From Allacma fusca (taxonomy: Eukaryota > Arthropoda > Collembola > Symphypleona > Sminthuridae), in NCBI GenBank assembly GCA_947179485.1, contig OX359247.1, forward strand, positions 27,938,801 to 28,002,800: a DNA stretch of 64,000 bases. The letters run 5' to 3'. A model generated the notes under the pieces. That model was not told the DNA's origin and made no database searches. It was given only the letters and a program-made list of their open reading frames with translations. Position 1 is the stretch's first letter. Each line of letters begins with the position of its first letter. Shown here one piece after another: positions 1 through 15,828 of this stretch. A program made the position numbers and the translations under genes.

Positions 1-4363
<4,363 letters not shown>

Positions 4364-5186
4364 GCATATACATAAGTGCTTCATGCTAAAAACTATATCT
4401 AACATTTCAAAGTTTACTCACCTTCACTTTCTTATATTTCCGTAATTATTATACATATATAATTATGTAATATTGCACATAAGAATTACTATTATTAACG
4501 ATTCGTATTATTGTTAATACTACAATATTCCTTATACACAAATCATACGACATAGTTTAGGCTGAGTACAAAATGTTCCTAGTTACCTAACTTCAAATAG
4601 GCAATACATACAATTATAATAACGTTAATGATGGAAGTGAAAGGTGACACCATTTTCAATTATTTCCTTGAAATATCATGGTTTAATCTGGGTCAACAGC
4701 ATATTATCCACTTAAATTCGAAGCCTTCTGTGACCTCAAAATTGAAGCTTAAGATTGTTCTAGAAACCTGTTGACAAAATATTGCAGCACATTTACCATG
4801 TTCCGATTGTAAGTTTTATTACAAGGTGAAGTAGAAGCTAACTACTAAACAACTACTAACTAATACTAACAAACTAAACACGACAACAAGACGGAAAGAC
4901 CCCTGTTTTCTTCCCCTTTCTTAAATACTCTTGATGAAGGGTTAATAAGCAGCGTTCAGCAACTTCAGATTTGTTTTCGCAAAACGCCCAACGCTATTTC
5001 GGTGTAATTGTTTACTGAGAAGTTCCACTTTGTAGTTACTTTTTTTAAGTGGAAGAATGATTAATTTACATGTAAAGGGTAAATGAAGTACAGTTTCTTT
5101 GTAACAATTAAAAGGCAAACATATATTTGCTATAATTACTTCAAATCCGAATGGTTTTTGCTAATCTTAAGAAGTTATAAAAATGA
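4364..5186. other. 3' untranslated regions of two convergent genes
   Basis: No coding sequence is seen. The ETS gene on the plus strand and gene B on the minus strand converge here. A plus-strand AATAAA lies at 5192-5197 and a minus-strand AATAAA (TTTATT on the plus strand) at 4815-4820. If both are used, the two 3' untranslated regions overlap by several hundred bases. Confidence 0.4.
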
Positions 5187-6992
5187 TTATAAATAAAAAT
5201 ATATGCACTGCAGCTGACATTTTACAGCAATGTCGTCATCGACTGCTGGTATCTTCATAAACGATGTCATGCCAGAATCACCTGGTTTCTTAAACGGTTG
5301 ATAGCTAATGAACATATCCTTTCCTGCAAGAATTTAAATTGCGTTAATTTGACAGTTATCAGGATCCTTTCCAGAAGTCACGGATTCAGACCACTTATTC
5401 TGCCTCGATTTTAGAGTGACCTTGGAACTTGGTGACGTACAAAAATGAGCATTAAATGTGTCCATAAGCAGAAAGTGGTTGCAGTAATTATGGTTTAATT
5501 TAAGAATCAAACTTGCCGTTTATTCGAAAGTAGACATTTAATCCCACTCCTTGAACTTGCCGCAACTCCAAAACTCTTAACCCGAATTGAAATTCATCTT
5601 TATTCTCGTGGTGGTGTCTGATTATTAGGGACCTAGTGTTGAGACAATTCTTTGCATAGATGATAACTTGTATACGGAGGAAAAATATGGTAACAGTGTT
5701 AAAACATTTAGCATTGTCTTACCATTTGCAAGTGTGGGCACGAGTGTGGCTTCCACTTATTGTGCCCTTCAGAATGTTGAATATAGAAAACGTTTTAGTG
5801 CTGGTTGATGTTAAAAATGGTGGAGACTCTAGGGTTCGTGCACCAGATCTTGAGGACTTACTCACATTCCATTGAATTACTTTAGTTTTTTCCAAGTCGG
5901 GCATAGTCAAAAACGATTTGTGAAATCGTATGAATCCAATGAATATTCCTGCGGGCTTTTAAGCTTTTAATGCTTTAGTGTTCAGAACAACTATAAGCTT
6001 AGTTCTAGTTCTGTATTAAAGTATACAGTAGTAGAAATACCCCTGCAATCATCTTACAGCGATTTTTACCGTATTAATTAACAAGAAAATAATAATTGAT
6101 AATAAAGGCTTACGAAAAGAATTGAATGCAATAAAATATATGCCGTCCAACTTTCTTCATCCATGCCCGACAAGACCAGTACGTAGGACACCGCAAATTT
6201 TAAAGACATTGCAAATATGGTCATCTCTAAAAATACTACAATGGATGAACGCTGCTCTCTCAGAGGTTGGTTCAATTCAACAGGTGCTTGGAGTTCTGCG
6301 GCTTCAGAATCGTTCAAATACAAACTACTGTGCTGCTCGTCTATGTGATTGCGTCTCATTTCATCACCCTGACCGGAATTAATCTTTGGGGAACCAAATA
6401 GTTTGGACGTCTTTACACCAAAAGTATAGTAAGGGTTACTATTTGTGCTTAGACTGACTCAATTATTATTATTTTCTAAATTCTGGGATTTCAATTTTTG
6501 TTATGAAATTTACAATTCAGAGTAAAAACTTTTGAGTTCTATAGTGTCCACAAAACACTTTTGGACGCTATATTATTATACGCCAAAGAAAGGATGCAAA
6601 GGTATACATATATGTATGCACCCTTCCATGGAACCGGCCCTTATTTCAGAACGATTTTCTGAACAGGGCTCAGTTAAGGCACGAGGGGTTCTGGGTACGC
6701 TCATCATTTGTGGTTTTTTGCCATTTTACTAGTATTCGTATAGAAATTTAAAGAAAAGTCTTACCGTGGGATTACTACTACAGTCATCGGTTCCCGAGTT
6801 TAAATCATGGGATAGTTTCATAATTTCATTTAATAGTTCCTCTTCAAAATGATCTTTTGTAAAAGTAGAATCATTCACGCATTTGCCTTCAATTTGTTCT
6901 GACCTTTCTTCCCTCCCCGGAGACAGTTGCTCTTTAAATGCATTATGCATCCCGTCCATTTCACCTAATTCAACTACGACATGTTTAATCAC
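5187..6992 (-). CDS. gene B: two-pass membrane protein with one C-terminal MATH (TRAF-like) domain
   Basis: Five minus-strand exons join in one frame to about 322 residues: 6992-6765, 6368-6114, 5955-5723, 5632-5517 and 5323-5187. Residues 1 to about 105 are acidic and soluble. LQAPVELN precedes two hydrophobic segments (IVVFLEMTIFAMSLKFAVSY, then YILLHSILF continuing across the splice into PAGIFIGFI). The C-terminal part fits a MATH fold: VIQWNVS at its start, DEFQFGLRVLEL in the middle, and FMKIPAVDDDIAVKCQL as the last two strands. MATH domains bind short peptide motifs, as in TRAF and SPOP proteins; there is no RING, BTB or protease domain here. If the two segments form a hairpin, both ends face the cytosol. 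Intron 4 has a GC donor (GCAAGT). The start at 6992 is the first ATG and is not proven. Gene C just upstream is a clear paralogue with the same intron phases. Confidence 0.68.
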
Positions 6993-7808
6993 TAATTACA
7001 AGGGTAGTAAACTCACTTTCAATATAAAAGAAACAAGAACGATAAAAACAAGCTGAATTAGGTAGATAGTTATAATTACATCATTACTAAATATTCCAAT
7101 GTACAACAATTTTTAATTTGTACATGTCAGTACAGTAAGGTCAATTATTTAACTGCCTTTATAGTCTAATCAGTTCATCTTCCTCTGCTTTTAAAACAAT
7201 AGTAATTTATGCTTTTGTGCTTCTGCCAGCAAATCTACAACTAATCACTGAAATGATTCAGTAACGTGTATAAAATTTATGATGCTAATTGGTAATGTGA
7301 AACTGACACTTGGAACAAATAGTAATTATTACTGATTAACAACAACTGATTAATACCTTGCTATTCCAGTTGTTAGCTATAGAAATATGTATATAAGTCT
7401 TCCAACTCCAATCCAACTGCACCGCTTCAGCTTCTGTGTGAAATCAGAATCAAAGTGTGGATAATTTACAGGAAACGCAGGGAATGTACATACATGATAC
7501 CTTCATACATGAGATGAGCATACTACGCGTATGGACTATGGACTCATTTGTCAGAGACTGAAGGTATTGTTATAATTCTGTGCATGTGCATAATATATGG
7601 TTGATGTTGATGATGTACTTTCAAAGTTTATTGTTTCGGAGTTTTGCACTATGATTTAGAAATTTCGAAATTACAGACAGAAATTAACTTTAAAAATATT
7701 CACTAAAGCAGTTCTTATTTTCGAAATTTTAAACGGGAAAAATATTTAAATTAGTTGCAACCAAAACATTTCATTGTTGCCTTTTCATGGAGCTGTGGCA
7801 ACTTGCTA
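6993..7808. other. spacer between genes B and C
   Basis: No exon is seen. A TTTATT at 7627-7632 reads AATAAA on the minus strand, about 180 bases beyond the stop codon of gene C, and is a plausible poly(A) signal for it. The remainder is AT-rich, and the promoter of gene B should lie here. Confidence 0.4.
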
Positions 7809-10641
7809 CTACTGGAATTGAACCCAGTCAGCAAAATCGGGACTTAGGTCTGTCTCAAGTGGATCCAAGTTCAAGGAAATCCGTATGCAGAGACAGCCAT
7901 CGTCTTGGATGAAACGCTCCAGTAGGGTCTGTCGGCTGTAGAGAAGGTGACGGGAGTAATCCCAAAGCTTCATATATTCTCCTGATTTAATACGTCTCCC
8001 ACATTCATCTAAAGAATTTATAGATAGGAGGTAAGTAGGTATGTACATTCCTGGCATTAAAAATCATACTACTCATTGTCAGACTACAACCCTTAAAAAC
8101 ATTTTACCTGGAATAATAAAATCCCCAAAGCTATCTTGAACTTGAAAAATATAATTCATTTGCAGACGATTCGTACCAGTAGGAAGACCACGGAGCTTAG
8201 CGTGGAGGCGGAAAATCCCTTGGAACTCAAACAGTTTTAAAGACCTTCATTTTAAATGGAGATTAAAGTTTGTTTACTATACAATTACAGACATTCTTTT
8301 AAATGTTATGTTTTTGATTATGAACATTCGTTCTTACCAAATTGAGCAAACACCATGCGATACGACATACAAATATGGGGAATATAGAACAAAAGGCATA
8401 TTGTTAGTGCCTCCTGTAGAGCTACGCTTCAAAAGCCGTTGAAAATAAGGTATACTCCAAGTAAATGTTTGAGTCTCACATTGCTAATAATTTAAACGAG
8501 AAAAAATATTAAAGAACTACCTATGTATAATTATTATAGTTAAGGGGGCTTAAGTCAATTAAAAAAAATGTTTTCGTTTACAAATGGTTACGGTAACGTA
8601 CTCTTATGAATTCATTCACAGGAGAGTCAATGGAACACCCGACCTGTTGAACGTTATCCAAGATAACTGGAATAATCCGTCCGTGTTCTACATGCATGTT
8701 GTCGGCCTTGGGGTGGTTTGAGTTAAAAATTCGCATTTTCAGCATTTCAGCCAGGCTCCGCAGAATCCAAGAAAGTTTGGTCTGATATCCCTCGCAATAT
8801 AATTTGCATTGAATTAATAGCCCATCTTTTCCATTGAAACTTGATAGACGCTTGATAGGTGTTGAGTAAGCACAGTCTCCTGTTCTGGTATATGTATGTG
8901 TGATTTCAACAGCTACAAATAATCAGCAAATAAGAGCATTAATAACATCTGTAATGTTTTACTATTATTGTGTCAATGTACTTTTGTAGAAATTTGTTTT
9001 GAAAATTAGAATTTTATTTTGAAGCTAATACAGTTACTAAGATCCACCCCATTTTTGTCTACAGCACTGAACGCAAAGTTAATGAATATGCTTTGAACTT
9101 CCGGAGGAATATTTACTGCCAGTAATCCTAAGGAGTATTCTTCTTCACTGTTCTGACGTTGCCCCTTTTGTATTATCAACCTCCTATTTCATTTCCCAAG
9201 AAAAGTTATAATTTGGACCAAATTATCACTATTGACTTAGGATAAGGCAAAAGACGAGATGTTTTAAGCACCATTCAATTACAGCTCGACAGTATTTACA
9301 ACAGCATCCAGTCACTGTTTTGAACGAGGGTGACGTAACTATTCCGTTATGGATGTGTTCCTTACAGTGGTTCAAATTCCATTTTATCTTCTTTATCTGA
9401 GTTTGTTTCATCTTGTTGGAACCAAAAAGGTTAACCTTCAGAAAGAACGAGCTGAGTAATACCTATTACGACAATAAGATTAGTTATCACCTCAAAAATA
9501 TAAACAACAAGATCTTCTATTCAAGCATGAGTCATGATTTGCTGTGCCTAAGTGCGTGTGCCCAAATGGAAATCCACAAAACTTAATGAATCTAATCTGA
9601 ACTCGATAATTATTGCATAATATCTATTTATAATCTGTCCAATTTTTATAGAAATTGTAGAAAAGCCTTTAAACAGTACACATAATATAAGATACAGTTG
9701 GTAGCTTACGAAAAACACTGCAACGCTACCAACCACTAAGGTATACAGATGGTTATTTTGATTTGAGAAAAGCCAAGCATAACAGATGATCAAAAAGGAA
9801 ATCATTAAGAGTGACGCCAATTTACGAGGCTGCAATTTTATAGGAGCTTGAAGATCTGTGGGTGAAGAAGTGGTCGGAGATAATTCTCCTTGTGAATCAT
9901 CGCGTTCCGGGAAATAAGCCCTTACAGTAGTCACTTCATTTTGTTTATGATACAGCGTCTCGTGTTTGCATTTTATTTCTGGTACATGAATTTTAGAAAA
10001 CTCCGGTTTGAATTCTTGAAAAATATGCTCGTCGCAATCATTTTGACACTCGAAGTCTGAGAAATGTTCTCTTTCGGACTCTTCTGAAGGACTGTTCTGT
10101 CCCCTGGATTCACTGACCGTAATGTTTTTGGGGCAAGGATTTTGATAACAATTGAATAAATCTTTTTCACTCCCACAATCATCCTGGTCCTCAGAAGCTT
10201 CCTTGAGTTCTTTCACTCGTTGTGCCACCTGTAAGTTAATAATATCCACTTCAAATAATAGGATATGGGAAATTTTTTAAATTTATCTGTATTTTCCTTC
10301 ACGAACAATAAATATTCGTATCTTTATGGAAAAAAATAAATGACCTTTAATTGAATGGCTTTTTCCTGATCCGATAATAACCATTTTTCCGAGGATATTC
10401 CATATCCATCACTCATACTAGCACCATTCAAGGAAATACTTTCCGTGTTATCTTCAAATGATAATAGTTCATTGATATGTTTCGCATTGAGTTTTTCAAC
10501 AGGCTGTTCATTTTGAGACCAACCAAAATAAGGAAAATATTTACTCCGCCAAGTGTTCATGGTGTATTTCTTCAAATTTTCAAATGTATTGATGAATCGT
10601 TTATTTGTTTGATTTACTTGTTTGATGGGAATGATAATCAC
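7809..10641 (-). CDS. gene C: two-pass membrane protein with two MATH (TRAF-like) domains, paralogue of gene B
   Basis: Seven minus-strand exons keep one frame from ATG to stop, about 586 residues: 10641-10345, 10228-9710, 9435-9230, 9147-9038, 8912-8602, 8225-8108 and 8008-7809. A long Ser/Glu/Asp-rich region is followed by LQAPIKLQ and two hydrophobic segments (LLMISFLIICYAWLF and LYTLVVGSVAVFF). MATH 1 starts at IKWNLNHC, continues WCLK, then EEEYSLGLLAVNIPPE, and ends KDGLLIQCKLYC. MATH 2 runs from about TKLSWILRSL through GTNRLQMNYIFQVQD to LLERFIQDDGCLCIRISL. MATH 1 matches gene B exon by exon, so gene C gained a second copy or B lost it. No RING or BTB is seen, so a scaffold or adaptor at a membrane is only an inference. 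The donor after exon 1 (GTCATT) is weak, and an alternative ATG lies at 10560. Confidence 0.7.
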
Positions 10642-13600
10642 TCCCTTTTCCCTATATGATTCGCATTTGAATTAATATCTATAATTATCTGGTCTGATCT
10701 GAACTGAAATGTAAATGATGCGACGGTGAAAATGTGCCTTCAAATTTATTTTTCATGGATGAGTGGATTCATGTGAGTGCTACTTAAAATTTTACTTGTG
10801 CAAGTAAAGGAATACATTGTTTTGCTTTTTCAAACTATTAATTTTGGTGTGGTGGGAAACTACGTGGGATTGTTACAAGACTAACCTTAATTTATCATTT
10901 CAAGGACCTTCCAATTGACAGGCCATCAGAATCAGAGGCTACTACACTGACACTGACTGCACTAAATTGTGAGATATTGGGAATTGTGATGTGTTATTGC
11001 CGCTGGTCGCGGTCGCTGTAGCTAGTCCTAGCGCTCGAATTTAGGGATTTTTGTACACTCAATGAGAGGCTTTAAAAATTTCAACGTCAGTATTAGAAAG
11101 CCGCTAAATAGGATTAAAATACAGCTTTCATTTCATTATGTATACGTCCACTTTTGATTGTAACAACATTTCTTGTTTTCCAGAAACACCGCTCTTAATT
11201 TCCAAGGCATTACACCCCAGAAAACATGAGCTATATTTAATGAGCCTTTTGTATTTCCGATTTCTTTTTTGAACTTGCTACCCATTATATCGTATGGAGG
11301 ACCTCGAAGAGCTTTCACATGATATTTCCCATTCCCATTGTCAACATCTCACCACTCAACTATCAGGTAAAGATTAAAGAAGGTAAACAATTAAGACATT
11401 CCTGTATGGCCAATCCCTTCATCCCATTCCAATCCTCGGATGTCAATCCCTTTCCACACTTTCTTCCGTAGATGATGTGCATATCGCTGCTGTCAATGCT
11501 CCACGTGCGTGTGGAAAAATACTTGACCTGCTTGACAACCACAAAATTGTTAATCTGCGATTCCGTTATCTCCCTACTAGTTCCTAGTTGTTCTCTCATC
11601 CTTGCCTAAATTAAAGAAGGGTATTTAATATGCATTATGCATATCATGAAGTAGCTGCAGTTTACCAAATATACATATCTACACAACTTGCTCAGAAGCT
11701 GAGCATTATTGTGGATACCAGCGCACTTATTGCCAGGGAAGTCAATGGAAATTATGGCCTCTGGCCACCATGTTTTAAACCTTTTATTCCAAAATTGCTG
11801 TCGAAATTCGTGCAAGGATTTTTCCACGCGTAGCCCATTACCAGCGACAAGAAAAACTTTAACTTACATGCCTACCGAGTAAGTATCTATGTACGTATAT
11901 GCACATGATCAAATTACAATAGTTTACTCATTTAACTGCATTATGACGAGAGAAAGAGGGAGAGGTGCAATCACAGTATATGTATCAGCATTAGGAAAGT
12001 AGTTATAGTGAAGATGCATTTAACGAAGAACTGACAAGTTGGAAAAACGATGATTGAAAATGAGCCCACAACGTGTAACATGCACATAGACTAGGATGGA
12101 AATATATATGTAAGTACACAAATTTTCAGAAAGTGCTGCTTGTGTGCATTAGTGGATGAAACCCGGTTGAGTTCATTTGGTTCTATTGGTCTCCTTGATA
12201 TTTACCATTATGCTTCTTCACTTACTGTGAGCACATACATATTTTGTAACAAGCAGAAATGCAAAATGCACTGTAACATGTACAGAATAATAATAAGCCA
12301 TATGGGGAATACTGTAAGATGTTACGTAGCATTTTTATTACGTAATAAGTTGACTTGCAAGGAAACATGCCATGAAATCATACATATAGATATACACACA
12401 TACTACACTGTTTTTGCGATTCACTGAAAAGGAAAAAGTTCAAACTTAACACTATGATGATCATCAATACTCACAGAGTCCAATTGTGTATAGAATCTGC
12501 TTGAAGAAGGAAGTAGTATTAGAAAACATGTGTTATTTAGTATGTACATGCCGTTTAAATAGTTGTAAATGCAGAAATCAGCTGGAATTGTGGTTTTGGC
12601 TTTGAAGGCATGGCATTGGCTCTTCGTCAAACACATCCCAAGTTTTGTGCCTACCCCATCCCCTCAGTTCCCTGACCGCATCCAAGACGTGCTATTTCCT
12701 CTACTATAGCATAAAAATAATTTACTAAACAACTCTAACACAAACTAGATTTTAGGTCTGGTCTCCTTTTAAGAAGATTTCGCTATCCTTCACTCCTCAC
12801 TTTTGCCATCACTCTATGAGTGATTTCTCAGCAAAAGGAGTACATTTACTACTCCATCCATTCCGCATCCATTTACGCAATGCCCCACAAACTGCTTTCA
12901 TAAGTTACGAAAAGGTTTACATCAACAACGCACGTTACATCAGAGATAATAATAATAATCCGTTCATAAAAACATCAATTTGTAGAAACTCCTCTACAAA
13001 GATTTAAAACTCCCGTTATTTAATTCTCATAATTATTTAAATACTCCAGTGCCTAGAATACTTGAACAAGGAGTCCATCAGCGCTACTTCTATTAAAAGC
13101 AATGTCATTAAAGCCCTTCTCTCTTATCATATTTCTAGGGACAACAAATCTGCCCCTTATAACAATATCTAACTTCACATATTCATTCTCATAATTTTAA
13201 TATCAGCCCTATACTCATGCTCATCCTAAATTTGGTAAATACATGATTTCTTTTGCTGTACCCCTTTCTTTAAATAAATCCCTTTAGTCACCACAACCAT
13301 CTTTTGTAGCCCTCGTCGGCAAAATAATCCTCATGCTGTATAAAAATACAGGATATAGATCCTTTCCTCTCCTCAGTCCCGATATACTTTCATATTTGAC
13401 AATGTCAGCAGATAATGGATATATTCGTCTTAATAATTTGGTATTGCCGTTGATGGACTCCCTCACTCCTGTACATACGGTAGGCGTGCATCTTTGGATT
13501 TTGGACTATGGTACTGAAACCACTAGTAGTGTAGTATAGTAATAGTAAGCCTGTGGCTGTAAAAATGACGAGGGATGGGTTGGGAGTTGGGACACGTTGG

Positions 13601-15828
13601 GTGAATGAGATTGGGAGTTGATACCTTGAGACTTTATTCCTTTTTCCCTACACGTTTTAGTATACTTACTCGGTCAATGTAAACTATACACAAATGAAAC
13701 GTCGTACAAAAACCAAAAGAAAAGTCACAATAACCTTAAGCATTTATCCTAGAGACCCTTCTATTGGTATACATTGAGGAGACTCGAAATTGAAATAATT
13801 ACTTATATACAGTATACACACTGATTGTCGGTTAAGTAATAGAAGGGATTTTGCAGTGTGCAGTAGTGACCCAACCAACAAGAAGAGTTATTCACTCGTT
13901 CCTCTCTCTCTCTCTCTCTCTCTCTCTCAAAAGTCTCAAGCATTTGGATCTCAGGCAGTGAGTGAACCCTCGTTCAATAGAATTCTCACTCTGCGCTCGC
14001 ACTTCCGTTGTTTATTTAAATTGTGTATGGTTTCCCAAGACCCATTACAAATATTTAGAGACTATTTGACTGTCTCTGTACTATCCCTCTGTCCTTTTTG
14101 TTTTTGACGGATTTTTTTTCTAGTGTCGTAATATATTTTTGTTAGTCAATTTACTCGGGTCGGGAGGCTTACAAATTATAAGGTAAGGAATATTTGGGAA
14201 TTTAAGGGAATTGTTAATTAACAGTTATTTACATTCGTGTGTCAGCTCCAGTCAGCAGTAATGTTCTGGTTGGCTGTACTCGAATATTTCGTGAAATCGG
14301 TTAATTATGTAATGTAGTAAAATAGTTTAATAATTAATTGTAGGAAATATAGAGGAATCAAAATTCTTGATCTAGTTCTAGCAGTTCTCTAATAGTTAAA
14401 AAAAATGAAGGAATAAGAAGCTGTAAAGTAATAAATTGTTGAGATCCCTTCCCTGTGAGCTTGTATCTGTAATTACTTGTAGGAATTTGGTGTGTATTTT
14501 AATTGAGGAAACTATTTGTGGATGATTTGGGTACGTGTTTTTATGTTTTTGTGGGGAAAACGTTTTAATGTGAATATTGTCATTTTGAAGGGAGTGCTGA
14601 TGACTGATATATTTGGAGGAGTTTGTTGGTTCGGAGGATGGAATTAGAGTGATAAGGGATTATTATGGGGGAGCCTGTGGTTATGTAGTATTAAGTAATT
14701 TCCTGCAGTTTTGAGCTTTGACCTTTGATGTTTTTGTAGTTTGGTGTGGTATAAAGTCAGACATTTGATTGATAGGGATTCCGTGATGGACTTTGAAGTT
14801 GTACTAACTTCTGTTCTAGATCTATTATATATGCTGATAACTGATGAGTTAATTTTGCTAATAATTTGTAGATTACAGGGTGAGGGCTCAGATGATTTTG
14901 TTTACATACTTCCCGTATACATTTTACGGGGGTGCGATACCGTGCTGGGAGTTCAGAAATTATTAGTCAAGTTGATGAACTAGGAATGGTGTCATGTGTG
15001 TATGTAGTCATATCATATCGATAGTTTAAACTAGAGTGGAATGTAGTAAAAGGCGGACGCGTGTGCCCAGAGTTTGTTTGAGATTCTTATATGGTGTAGT
15101 ACGGATGTGAGTAGGTACATAATGTTGAGATAAAATTAGATCACTTGTTGACTTATTGTTAGTACTTACATCAGCGCGAGGAGTTGGTTTAGTGTAGTGG
15201 GTTGGCTTGGTGTACCCAAATGTTAACCTTGGGATGGAAGATGGAAAAGGTGTGTTAATCCCGGTTTCGTTTATGATTTGTAGAGATAACATCGGAAAGA
15301 AGATAGTTCGAAGGACTGTGGACTGAGTGGCCTGTGAAGCTCATCGGTCGAAGTTAACAGTCTGACTAATAAACAGAAACGTAATTGTGGGGATCATCGG
15401 ATCTGGTTGATTTCTCGGCATATCCGGTGGAATAATTTTACTGGTGTTGCTGATATGCATGCATTTGTTTGTTGAAGATTGCATCACGTTGAATGGAACC
15501 AAGTCGTAGTACATAATTTTGTGATTCAAGTGCCGCTTCACTTGTGATTTCTCAGCAGTTGTTTCTGGTCATGAGACTTGGTCAGACGAAAAAAATACCT
15601 CTCGTGTTTCTTGTATGAATAAGAATAAACAAGTTTTCAATCTGTGATTCACGCCTTTGCTGACGTAACAGAGTTTATTACGAAAGTGAACTTATAAATA
15701 AATAAATACGCTAAGTTTATTTTTCCGTACTTCAGTAATTATATATACAAGAATCACATTGTAACTTTTACTGGCTACTAGGAACCTAAGAAAGAAGATT
15801 GACAAGTTCTTCTTTAGTTATTTTGAAA
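10642..15828. other. gene-free stretch between gene C and the lipase
   Basis: No exon is recognised. The only open frames are short and without domain signatures, including the pair on opposite strands near 11.6-11.8 kb. A CT microsatellite is at 13901-13928. The promoters of gene C (minus) and the lipase (plus) should lie at the two ends, but no core promoter motif is convincing. Confidence 0.5.
13901..13928. repeat. (CT)n microsatellite
   Basis: Uninterrupted CT dinucleotide run, about 1.9 kb upstream of the lipase start codon. Confidence 0.95.

Noticed and set aside
5316-5371. An apparent 48-base GA-AG intron in gene B flanked by an 8-base direct repeat (GAAAGGAT)
   Set aside because: The upstream piece has no acceptor in the right phase, while a GC-donor intron from 5516 joins exon 4 to exon 5 in frame and matches gene C.
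9548-9709. Continuation of the gene C exon 2 frame to a stop at 9548
   Set aside because: A donor (GTAAGC) at 9709 is conserved in gene B, and splicing there keeps the frame through all remaining exons.
13856-14107. Open frames through CT, GA and GT repeats (here, and near 31183, 32095, 45612 and 52411)
   Set aside because: Repeat runs read as LSLS or similar and produce open frames without coding meaning.
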